Shown: in pieces, positions 9,501 to 17,389 of the stretch
How positions within the stretch are numbered: position 1 is the stretch's first letter
Layout: every line of letters begins with the position of its first letter
Origin: Xanthoparmelia taractica
Lineage: Eukaryota; Ascomycota; Lecanoromycetes; Lecanorales; Parmeliaceae
Direction: 5' to 3'
DNA: 19,475 bases
Assembly: GCA_033085395.1 (NCBI GenBank)
Contig: JANQBS010000477.1
Span: forward strand, 1-19,475
Notes under the pieces: generated by a model
Seen by the model: the letters and a program-made list of their open reading frames with translations, nothing else
Database searches by the model: none
Told to the model about the DNA's origin: nothing
Program-made: the position numbers and the translations under genes

Positions 9501-9900
9501 ACGAATTTACTAAAGAATCGATAGATAACCTTACGCTATCTATATTATATTAAGAATATTAAGAGAAAGCTTCTCTAGCACGATATAAGCGTAATGCAAT
9601 ATGTAGATAAAGTTATCGTGAAAGCTTTAGAGCTCTAAGTATTATAAGTATATATAAGAGATATTAATAAGATACGAGATTGAATATTAGAAGGGATAAT
9701 TTTTTACGCTTTTAGTAAAGAAGATTACGTAGGGATATTAAGATCTATATAGAATTATATTTCGAGACTATTATCTAAGCTTCTATAAACGTCGCTCTAA
9801 GATAATATAACTAAGATATAAGATACTTTGTAAGTAGATATAGAACTTGAATAAAGAATAGAAAAGAAATAATAGATTTGAAAAGATAACAATTAAATAG
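6571..9900 (+). pseudogene. Unassigned long coding frame of about 1,110 codons, RIP-degraded
   Basis: The frame starting at 6571 stays in phase to about 9900 with no frameshift that I can find. Interruptions are TAA, TAG or TGA where Gln/Arg/Trp fit. Recognisable character: a basic N-terminal part (KAKTNVKITKIIEINIYLI, then SRLTRKYHARI), an Arg/Lys-rich centre at about 8461-8620 (QVKSKSK, RIRYRKRI, KKRRTRTSLLQIFYIL), a charged helix-like stretch at 8730-8900, the segment CGYLKLIFPVGY near 9010-9050, VRFVSIIFNRIYVLSSDNKAN near 9270-9320, and a basic C-terminus ending at clustered stops (9898-9912). No RT, integrase, DDE, helicase or zinc-knuckle motif is evident. There is no start codon at the left edge, because the frame begins at the MITE boundary, so it is probably 5'-truncated. 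Large uncharacterised fungal families such as DUF3723, known as cargo of giant transposons, have a similar size; that link is a guess. Confidence 0.6.
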
Positions 9901-10046
9901 TGCTAGTAATGAGTGAAAATATAATCTTTTTATCTTCTACTCGATTGTATTAGTTTGTATTCTACTTTCTCTTATTCTTGAATAGATGTTACTTTTTAAC
10001 GTAATAGCGCTATGCGCGGAGTGTTAATATAGTATAATACTAGATT

Positions 10047-10165
10047 TATTGAAATTTAGTCCCAAATGTTAATGCAGGGATTATTCCCAGTCTTCTCGCG
10101 GTAGTCGCTTAACCAGCCACCTAATTTGTATATTAAATAGTCCTGTTCCAGGGGAGTGTTGGAAA
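10047..10165 (-). repeat. LTR-like repeat, copy D (inverted)
   Basis: On the minus strand it reads TTTTTTCCAACACTCCCCTGG and later AGGTGGCTGGTTAAGCGACT, GAGAAGACTGGGAATAATCCC and ends in ACTAAATTTCAATA, so it belongs with copies A to C. On the plus strand it starts TATTGAAA and its right edge is GGGGAGTGTTGGAA. It divides the end of the long unassigned frame from the SDR remnant. Confidence 0.6.
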
Positions 10166-10539
10166 AAATCAATTATCCTTTCCGATATTTTCGATAAGAT
10201 TGCTTTTAAGATTCTCTTGATTCGTGTAATTATTCTTCGAATAGATATAAGTAGCTTAGACGTACGCTATAAAAAAGAGTGGGGTAGACTCTCGTGAATT
10301 ATTTTAAGTAGAATTCGTAAAGTTAATTAAGTAATTTCTTTATTAACTAATTCTTTTAGTACTATCGTCTATATTAATCTTAATATTAATTCTAATAGTA
10401 ATAAGATTAAGAAAAGTTTATAGAATTATTAAATATTAATATTAGCTATAAGAATAATTACTTCGTATTAGCGCTAGCTTTATTCTTCTACTAATTTATA
10501 TTAGAGATTTTATAATACTTAGTTATCTTAAAAAGTCTT
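10166..10539. other. Degraded sequence between repeat D and the SDR remnant; no assignable gene
   Basis: On the minus strand there are open stretches after the SDR frame (for example LFLILLLLELILRLI and HESLPHSFL) that could be its C-terminal tail or a neighbour's remnant. The plus strand also has a fairly open frame from 10202. Neither gives a family match, so I leave the strand open. Confidence 0.3.
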
Positions 10540-11091
10540 ATATTACTTAATATTAATACTATTATTAAGTCTCTTAAATCTTCTATTATTATTATACGCC
10601 TCGATCTTTACTATAATCGCTTTATATATCTCTATTTCTATAAGTACTTTTAACGATAGCTTCTTAAAAATTATTAACTAATATTTTTTCTTTACGCTCT
10701 TAATTGAAACTTTAGCGCTTATATTATTATAGACTTAATAACGCTAGTGAGAAGATTTATTAAAGGCGTAGTAGATATTAAATATTAGCACTCTATGCGA
10801 GTAGAGATATTAGCGAAGTCTATATTGCGAGGGATTTATAAAGGAGCTTACCCTCTTTAGTCTTTAGTAGAAATAACTTAGAGAATTCATCTTCTCGTTA
10901 GGCTAGTCTATTATAATCTCTATAGTTATTCTCGTAGTATTAATCAAGCCGAAGAAACTAACTTTCATTTGTATCCTGATCTAGTTATCTGATAGCTCTT
11001 CAAAATGTTTACTATACTCTACATTGTTAATCATTATATCGACACGGCCGGAAGCAGCAAGGAAACTAGAGAACTTGCATCACCACATGAA
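10540..11091 (-). pseudogene. Short-chain dehydrogenase/reductase (SDR) remnant
   Basis: Minus-strand codons from about 11086 read FSSFLAASGRVDIMINNVEY, then SKHFEELSDN, stop, IRIQMKVSFFGLINTTR. This is the classical SDR segment: GRVDI-x-INNAG-Y (NNAG here is NNVE, both changes explained by C to T or G to A), the EELSDEQIR-Q-M helix and the NFFG-x-x-N-x-TR strand-helix. Further on, RVSSFINPSQY fits the approach to the catalytic Tyr-x-x-x-Lys, but the frame is disturbed there and the YxxxK is not intact. Around 10620-10555, IVKIEAYNNNRRFKRLNN fits the C-terminal segment K-x-E-x-x-x-G-x-Q-x-G-D-P. The NAD(P)-binding Rossmann start (TGxxxGxG) is missing, cut where the 104-bp repeats begin. SDRs carry out NAD(P)-dependent oxidoreduction of alcohols and ketones; the substrate cannot be read here. 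It is the only remnant of a host-type metabolic gene that I see. Confidence 0.7.
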
Positions 11092-11104
11092 AACCCCGAT
11101 AGTC

Positions 11105-11312
11105 AGAGCGATAGTGAGTCTGCTTCAATGGCATATCATTAATCGACCTCCATAGCTAATTCACGAGCACGAGTCGACAGTAAGCCTACTTTAAAGGCAA
11201 TAACACTTAGAGCGAGAGTGAGTCTACTTCAATAATATAACATCAGTCGATCTCTATAGCTAATATATAAGTATAAGTTAACAGTAAGTCTTCTTTAATA
11301 ATAGTTATTTAA
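11105..11312. repeat. Two tandem copies of a 104-bp repeat
   Basis: Unit 1 (11105-11208) starts AGAGCGATAGTGAGTCTGCTTC; unit 2 (from 11209) starts AGAGCGAGAGTGAGTCTACTTC. Unit 1 keeps much more C and G; nearly all differences are C to T or G to A in unit 2, so unit 2 took more RIP. Within each unit the half-motif GAGTCTGCTTCAATGGCA recurs loosely as TAAGCCTACTTTAAAGGCA, hinting at an older half-length duplication. Confidence 0.8.
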
Positions 11313-12060
11313 TTCTTTAATCTATCTCAGAGATAGTTTTATTATAAGCTAAGATATATTTTAATAATAACACGTTAAGAGATGAATCTATATAGGGAAT
11401 ATAATATTAGAGAGAGTTAGATAGTAGAGAAAGTAGTTATTTCTTTTCTAATATTATCTACGTTATTAGTTAATTACTATAATATAATAGAAGGTGAATT
11501 CTACACGGTTTTTAAAGTTTAGCTTTAATTTATATATATTTATTTATTTAATACCTATACGTTAATAAATTCTTATTAGATTTTTCACTTCTTAATAATA
11601 TTTATAATATCTTTATACTACTATTAGATTACAATATCTTAATATTACTTCGCTTTAAATATTCTAGTACATTAAGAATATTATTTAACTTCTCTTTTAT
11701 TATCTACCTATCTATCAAGATCAATAAGAAACTTCTTATTCTCTTAACTCGCTCTATATTAATTTAAAAGAGAAAGTTATAATTAAGAGAGCTATAATTA
11801 AGTTACAGACCCATCTATTTCTTTTTTTATATATATTTCACTTATCTCTTAAGTCGTAGCTTAATAACTTTATCTATAATTTCCTATTCTTTAAACATCT
11901 TACTAGCTTATATAAAACGAATAAGTGGGAGATGGTAGAGAAAAGAGTAGAAGTAATAACTAGATATCGAGAATAAAGCGAAGATAACTAGAGTGATATC
12001 GTTAATACTAATACTAAAGCGAGGAATAACATCGTTTAAGAGAAACGTAGGTGATGATCT
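11313..12060. other. AT-rich stretch with no recognisable gene
   Basis: About 750 bp with stops in all frames on both strands and no motif I can place. A polypyrimidine-rich tract (TTTCTTTTTTTATATATATTTCAC) lies near 11820-11845. The last 130 bp become purine- and G-rich and lead into a monomer of the second 104-bp repeat. Confidence 0.4.
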
Positions 12061-12074
12061 AATATCGAAGGGGA

Positions 12075-12170
12075 AGCGAGGATACTCTACCAGGTGGAGC
12101 GAGCTCTAGACTATTCATCGAGGGAGCAAGAAGACTATACTACCTGTCGGGGGAGCATACAGATCGCAAT
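12075..12170 (+). repeat. Single monomer of the second 104-bp repeat family
   Basis: AGCGAGGATACTCTACCAGG, GAGCTCTAGACTATTCATCG and GGGAGCAAGAAGACTATACTAC align with the three-unit array at 14182-14495. It is less RIP-mutated than that array. Confidence 0.7.
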
Positions 12171-12372
12171 AGTAGGACTGTGGGTTAGTAAGTTCAATAT
12201 GAGGTCATGCTATTAGCGTTATTTCATTAATATGCGATATGCGAGACACGTGTTCAAGGGCGAGTATATTTATATAATCACTGCATTAGCAACTAGCTCT
12301 TTATTTGAAATTTTCTCTTTTAGAGCAAAATCGTTCTTCTTTTAGTTAGTTAGTTAATCAATTAATTAATTA

Positions 12373-12482
12373 GCGACTACTGCAATCACTATTGCAATCA
12401 CTACAATTCAGAGATCTCTCAATCAATATTAGCTAACTACTACTATAATTATTACTATAGTCGCTATATTCCGAAGACCTCT
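12373..12482. repeat. Two diverged tandem units, period 59 bp
   Basis: GCGACTACTGCAATCACTAT...GAGATCTCT at 12373 and GCTAACTACTACTATAATTA...AAGACCTCT at 12432. The period is close to the 58-bp subunit of the adjacent satellite, but the sequence is different. Preceded by a run of AGTT/AATT tetranucleotides (12340-12372). Confidence 0.5.
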
Positions 12483-12499
12483 TAGTTAGCCTATTGTTA

Positions 12500-13905
12500 G
12501 CTTATTGTTAATATATCTCTCGCTAGAGATCGAGGATTCAAGTCGACGTATTTCGAGGCAATTAGCCAGCACATCTCTCGCTAAAGAGCAACACATTTTC
12601 AGGCCTGCAATCATCGCATTTCCAGATCGGTTGACCAGTATATCTCTCGCTGAAGATTAAAGTTACAAATCGACGCATTTTTAGGTCTATTGCTATTACA
12701 TCTTTCGCTGGAGATTAAAGTTATAAATCGACGCATTTTCAGGCCTGTGGCTAGCATATCTCCCCCAGGAGAGTTATCGTATTTACGGGTCGGAAAGGTG
12801 TAGTATCTATTGAACATAGTCGTTTTTAACTTTTTTTTCAACTTTTTTAAAAAATTATATCTTTTAATCTATTTATAGAATTTTATAATTATATAAGCGT
12901 TCGCTTAAGCTTTTTACGAATTTTTAGAATATAAAAAAATATTACGTAATATATTTATTAAAAACTCAATGGGAGTATGGGATATCTCATACCTTTCGAT
13001 ATAATATTCGAAAAACTAGTCCCATACCATTAAATATACCACACCTTTCCGACCCGTAATCGTATTTCTAGGTCTATTGGCTAGTATATCTCTCGCTGAA
13101 GATTAAAGTCACAAATCGACGTATTTTTAGATCTATTATTATTATATCTTCCGCTAAAGATCAAAGTTATAAATCGACGCATTTTCAGGTCTGTGGCCAG
13201 CACATCTCCCGCAGAAGAGTCATCGCATTTCTAAGTCTATTGGCCAGCATATCTCTCGTAGAAGAATTAGTCGTTATAAGTGATCAATAGCCCACGACTA
13301 TTATTTTAGATTCTCGTGTAATTGTTGGATCGGAATCCCGAGATATATAGCTAGCTATCTATGTTATTTATATTCACGTTCTACTAAAGATTAACACTAC
13401 AAATTCAACGTCTTATTAGACCTTTAATTAATATATCTCTCGCTAGAGATTAGCGTATTCGAGATCTACAATTATTATATTTTTAGGTCTATTAACTAGT
13501 ATATTCCTCGCTAAAGATTAAAGTTATAAATTGACGTATTTTTAGATCTATTATTAGCATATCTCTTACTGTAGAGTAATATTATAGATTAACGTATTAT
13601 AGGTCATAGGTTAGTATATCTCCCGTAGAAGAGTTACTGTATTTCTAGATCTATTGATTAGTATATCTCTCGAAGAAGAATTAGTCGTCGCAAATAATCA
13701 ATAGTCTACGACTATTATTTTAGATCCTCGTGTAACTATCGTATCGAAATCCCGAGATATATAACTAGCTATCTATGTTGTTTATATTCACGTATTACTA
13801 GAGATTAACACTATAACTTCAACGTCTATTTAGATTTTTTCTTAGTATATCTCTCGCTAAGATTAACGTATTTCTAGATCTATAATTAATATATATTTAG
13901 TATTA
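12500..13905. repeat. Satellite: about 58-bp subunits, 414-bp higher-order repeat
   Basis: The subunit begins ATATCTCTCGCTGAAGATTA and continues AAAGTTACAAATCGACGCAT, then TTTTAGGTCTATTG; shorter variants (ATCTCCCGCAGAAGAGTCAT) alternate with it. A block that starts GAAGAATTAGTCG and contains CCACGACTATTATTTTAGAT and ATCCCGAGATATATA-CTAGC occurs at 13261 and again at 13675, giving a higher-order period of 414 bp. The array is interrupted at 12784 by a MITE. G+C is higher on the left (12500-13250) and falls to the right. No ORF of merit is present; a 76-codon minus-strand frame across 12611-12841 is accidental. Confidence 0.85.
12784..13058 (+). mobile_element. hAT-type MITE, complete 275-bp reference copy with perfect 8-bp TSD
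   Basis: Left end TACGGGTCGGAAAGGTGTAG, right end ACACCTTTCCGACCCGTA; the TIRs match over at least 22 bp with one mismatch. Both sides carry the octamer ATCGTATT (12776-12783 and 13059-13066), a perfect 8-bp target duplication typical of hAT elements. Removing the element and one octamer restores a normal satellite subunit, so the insertion site is certain. It is the least mutated of the copies, so probably the youngest or the least exposed to RIP. No coding capacity. Confidence 0.95.
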
Positions 13906-13919
13906 ATTCTTTTTACTTA

Positions 13920-14105
13920 TTAGCGCTAGTGCTATTAGTTTTATTTACTTACTATAATCGATATTATTAAAAGTTATCTTCGAGTTCTTTAATCTTTTTT
14001 AATAACTTCTTAGACTATTTAAGAGTTCTTCTAGCGCTAAGAGACCGATCTAAACTTATAGCTAGAAAGGTCTTAGCGTATTCTAGTATTAAATATACTT
14101 AAAGT
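13920..14105 (-). pseudogene. Unassigned coding-like remnant with a coiled-coil-like segment
   Basis: On the minus strand, one frame reads LEYAKTFLAISLDRSLSARR, then TLKQSKKLLKKIKELEDNF and, past two stops, VNKTNSTSA. The heptad spacing of Leu/Ile and the Lys/Glu content suggest a coiled coil. It is limited on one side by the 104-bp array and on the other by the satellite. I do not recognise a family; a DNA-transposon C-terminus is one possibility. Confidence 0.3.
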
Positions 14106-14181
14106 ATCTATTAATTGTCTTATATATTCGTTATTTATATATAACCTTACTATTTACGAGCACTAACAAGCCGTTAAAGAA

Positions 14182-14495
14182 AGCGAGAATATTCTAGTGT
14201 GATAATAAGCTCCAGGCTACTCATCGGGAGAGTAAGAAAGTTATACTACCCATCGAGAGAGTATAGAGGTAAGCCGCTTATGAGAGCGAGGATATTCTAT
14301 TAGAGATAACGAGCTCTAGACTATCTATCTGGGAAATAAGAGGATTATGCTATCTATCGAAAGAGCATATAGGTAAGTCGCCAAGGAGAGTGAGAATATC
14401 CTGCTAGGGTAACGAGCTCTAGGCTATTCATCGGGGGAGCAAGAAAGCTATACTACCTATCGAGGAAGTTCAGAGGTAAGTCGTCAAGGAGAATT
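14182..14495 (+). repeat. Three tandem units of the second 104-bp repeat
   Basis: Unit starts at 14182 (AGCGAGAATATTCTAGTG), 14285 (AGCGAGGATATTCTATTAG) and 14389 (AGTGAGAATATCCTGCTAG); spacing 103 and 104 bp. Shared internal blocks are GAGCTCTAGRCTAT, ATCGGGRGAGYAAGAAAG and GAGGTAAGTCGYCAAGGAGA. The third unit ends directly in the Copia remnant. Confidence 0.85.
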
Positions 14496-14526
14496 CTCTC
14501 TACTATGCGATAGAATCTATATGCTT

Positions 14527-14780
14527 GCTTCGGTATTTACTCTACGTCTTTAGTCCACGAATCACCTGAAGCAAGAAAGTCAAACTATCTATTAAGGAAT
14601 ATACTTATTTTATATCTCTAGTCTAGAAGAGTATATTATTCAATTACTCACGGCTGAATAGTTACTTCTCTTAACGATACATATCGATATTATTTGAATA
14701 CGCTTTAAAGAATTATAACTAGATATATGCTTAATATATATTAGAAGCGAATAGCGCTTTTTTAATAGTACTAAGTGAGG
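14527..14780 (+). pseudogene. Copia pol C-terminus (RNase H) remnant
   Basis: The frame from 14527 reads ASVFTLRL, then YISSLEEYIIQLLTAE, and later TIHIDII followed by RFKELQLDICLIYIRSE. These fit the end of Ty1/Copia pol: the LSSTEAEYIA-x-x-x-A-x-EA segment, then TKHIDIRYHFIRE and the YI-x-S-E-x-x-AD-x-x-TK segment. It is followed within a few bases by a polypurine tract and an LTR, in the order expected for a Copia 3' end. The rest of pol and gag is absent; the 5' side is replaced by the 104-bp repeats. Confidence 0.6.
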
Positions 14781-14785
14781 GGAAG
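14777..14785 (+). other. Polypurine tract of the Copia 3' end
   Basis: GAGGGGAAG abuts the TG of the following LTR, the position where plus-strand priming takes place in LTR retrotransposons. Confidence 0.55.
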
Positions 14786-14928
14786 TGTTAAAAGTACACT
14801 TAGCACCTAGTGATTTCAGGGTTCACTCGCTTAGATCTTGGTATTAGAGTTTTCTTTCACGATATAATTTACTTCTTACACTCTTTAGATTCTTTATATA
14901 TACTCACTACGCACCTTATTTTCCAACA
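14786..14928 (+). repeat. Copia 3' LTR, 143 bp
   Basis: Starts TGTTAAAAGTACACTTAGCA and ends TTATTTTCCAACA. The end TTCCAACA is the inverted complement of TGTTGGAA, so the start TGTTAAAA looks like TGTTGGAA with two G to A changes. The 5 bp before (GGAAG) belong to the polypurine tract, so no duplication is expected there. The 5' LTR is not in the window. Confidence 0.6.
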
Positions 14929-15024
14929 AGCTTTTTAATATAAATCGCGAACGTATTATTGAGTAAATAATAAATATAAAAATAATAATATTATTAAATT
15001 AAAATAATAAATTAATATTATAAA
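14929..15024. other. Extremely AT-rich spacer
   Basis: Almost only A and T (TAATAAATATAAAAATAATA and similar), lying between the Copia LTR and the G+C-richer block. No gene or motif seen. Confidence 0.6.
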
Positions 15025-15420
15025 ATATTATGATTTTAGCTTCGGGGTCTATAAGTAGTAGAATAGAATTAGGTCTTGCGATCTAAAATTTAGTCTTTTG
15101 GGCTACGGAGCTCCGGTTCCGTGGTTTAGCGGGAATACCCCTCGAAATCTATTCGCGTAGGGCTGCACCGTGATATATTATTATACGAAGGTCGGCACCA
15201 TAAGTCCTGGACGCCAAGACTTCTGTGCCAAGATCTCGAATAATGCCCCGCTCGGAAAGGTTGCCCAGATAATGTCTAATTCTAATGTGTACATTGGGAA
15301 TTAGTACTTCTATAGCCCCTATAGGCGACTTCAAGGAAAAATCTAGAGTCTCTTATGTCGGGACTCCCTTTCGAAACTAGGGTTAGGGTCAATACTAGCG
15401 CCGTTCAGAACTTATGATAT
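15025..15420 (+). other. G+C-richer block, probable 5' region of the LINE
   Basis: This 400-bp stretch is clearly less RIP-mutated than its surroundings (for example GGGCTACGGAGCTCCGGTTC, CCCCTCGAAATC, GGTCGGCACCATAAGTCCTGG). It lies directly upstream of the LINE coding remnants, on the same strand, so a 5' UTR or internal promoter region is likely, but I see no promoter element that proves it. A 61-codon frame on the minus strand (15149-15334) has no recognisable features and is probably accidental. Confidence 0.4.
15378..15389 (+). other. Two telomere-type repeats (TAGGGTTAGGGT)
   Basis: Two adjacent TTAGGG-type units, the usual fungal telomere repeat, inside the G+C-richer block. Two units are too few to call an interstitial telomere; a telobox-like protein site or chance are alternatives. 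Confidence 0.4.
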
Positions 15421-16076
15421 TAATCTCCGTAGAGCTATAACTATATAAGTTAGAAGCGATATTATAACTATTATCGTAAATATTTCTCCTTTACGATTAA
15501 AACTTTCGCACAACGCTCGTACTATAATTTTAAGCTATAGAAAGTAGATATAAGCGTATAAACACTTAAGAAGACTAGTATTCTCCTTAATTAATCGCAA
15601 GAGACGTCTATACTCTTATAATTATATCGGGGAAAATTAAATAACTCGAATAGAACTTTATAAAGAACGACTTAAAAGAATAGACTATTATACTAAAGTT
15701 ATCGATAAATATTACGCTAAGTATAATAAATAAAGATAAAAGACTTTCTTAGAAAGAAGTAATAGTAGTTATAAGAACTATAGTAGTATTTATCGAGAAG
15801 ACTATAATCGAATCGAAGATATAAACGATTCTAGATAAGATATATAAGCTAGCTATAGATATAAGTAATCGAGATACGAATATAAATAAGAAGATTATAT
15901 AGATAAAGTATTAGACTAAAAGTAACGAAGAAATATTCTTTATTATTAGCTACGTTAGCGTATTAAGTCGAGTATTAATATTCTCTTTTAAATTTAAAAA
16001 CGTAGTATTTTCCTCGTATTCTAACTTAATAATATCTCTTTAAGAATATATATTATATAATAAGAATAATAAGATT
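15421..16076 (+). other. Upstream part of the LINE, coding character unclear
   Basis: A frame starting at 15542 is fairly open and rich in Tyr, Arg, Lys, Asp and Glu (KERLKRIDYYTKVIDKYYAK, then YSSIYREDYNRIEDIND). It may be the N-terminal part of ORF1 in another frame, or only a reading shadow. No domain recognised. Confidence 0.35.
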
Positions 16077-16760
16077 ATTATTAAGCTATAGAACGAGACG
16101 ATAATTAAGATATTATAGAAAAAGACTTTCTAGAAAATAATTAAATTAATTAACGATTTCGTAAAAACTATAAATATAACGAGAAAGAATATTAGGACGG
16201 TAAAGAGACTAACGAGTAATAATATATATATAATAGCGATAAACGAGAAGAAGATATACGCTCTTAGAGAATATAAAAAATTAATATTAAAGCTTAATAA
16301 GAAGATAAAGACGATTATTAAGACGTATAATATCTTACTTTATAAAATAAAAATAAACGCGTTATTGAAAATAAGCGAGATAATTATATTAATTAAGACT
16401 ATTTAGAATAAGAACGTATATATAATAAATCTAAGTATCGAATAAATTAAATAATTCGATTCCCTTAAAGATAATATAAATAGAGTCTTACTTATTATTA
16501 AACTAAAGAACTTAAATAAAGTAAATAAAGTTATAGAGAAAGACCTAGTTATCGAATTAGAATTACACGATTATCGCGTCTATAATAGATAGTGTCGATT
16601 AAAGCAATACTTCGAATACTAGCAATACGATTACATCTTAATTTCATGCTCTAATAAGAATAAATAAAATATGGAAAATATATAAAAGATTATTATTATA
16701 AGAAGTGTAAGTTATAACACGTAAGTATATTATTTATAAAGAAAGTTACGAAGTATAAAA
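16077..16760 (+). pseudogene. Tad1-like LINE ORF1 remnant with CCHC zinc knuckle
   Basis: The frame with codons at multiples of three reads INDFVKTINITRKNIRTVKR, then TSNNIYIIAINEKK, ALREYKK and KDLVIELELHDYRVYNR, the pattern of fungal LINE ORF1 proteins that bind the element's RNA. At 16608-16649 the codons read YFEYQ/stop-QYDYILISC: a C-x2-C-x4-H-x4-C knuckle in which Cys, Cys and His became Tyr (TGC or TGT to TAC/TAT, CAC to TAC) and only the last Cys is left. A possible second knuckle (YGKY...DYYYKKC) follows at about 16670 in another frame, so an indel lies between them. RIP has removed three of four metal ligands, so the protein could not fold. Confidence 0.75.
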
Positions 16761-17389
16761 TAGAATATATATAGTAAAGAAAAAGAAGATCTTTGAAATA
16801 AAAGAGACGAAAGTAATAATATTTATAAGATTTTTATTTAGAAAGAAGAATTAGACGTATTATTAAATAAGTAATTTAATTAATAATTACTTTTAAAATG
16901 CGATAAATTAACTATAAAAGAAAGTGAAGTTTTCTAGACTATTAGTCTTAAGCGACGATCTTATAGAGAAAAATAAATATATAAGAGAAATAATAGATAT
17001 ATTAATATTAGATAAAATAAGAATATCTAATCTTTAGAGACTAGAAAGAGAAAACTATCTATCTTATTAGTAAGATCTTCTAATAAAAATAAGTCGCTAT
17101 CGAAAACGACTAAAGAGACTAAAGAATACTACAACGTAGTAGTCTTCGAGAAGATATTAGATCTTACTCGAGCGAGAACTTTACTTAATTAAAGAAGTAA
17201 CAACGAAAGAATCGCGATATTAATAATGAATAATATATAGAAAAGACGTATTTAAGAGATAACGAATTAAGAAAATAAGAAAGAGAATCGAGATAAAATA
17301 TCTAATATAGAATACAAAGCCTTAAACGAGAACTATATATAATAATATTATCACATCGAAATCAACTAAGTATACTATAATTTAATATA
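16761..17389 (+). other. Region between LINE ORF1 and ORF2
   Basis: AT-rich, with Lys/Arg/Glu-rich open stretches but no motif I recognise. It may include the end of ORF1. Confidence 0.4.

Noticed and set aside
12611..12841. 76-codon open frame on the minus strand
   Set aside because: It crosses from satellite into the MITE and has no family resemblance.
12500..13905. Possible CRISPR-like array
   Set aside because: Units are contiguous and homologous over their full length, with no unique spacers; the organism is eukaryotic by all other signs.
14781..14933. Five-bp duplication around the Copia LTR
   Set aside because: GGAAG and AGCTT do not match; the left side is the polypurine tract, so this is a 3' LTR rather than a solo LTR with a duplication.
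15149..15334. 61-codon open frame on the minus strand
   Set aside because: Its openness comes from the lower RIP level of the G+C-richer block; no motif, and it opposes the LINE strand.
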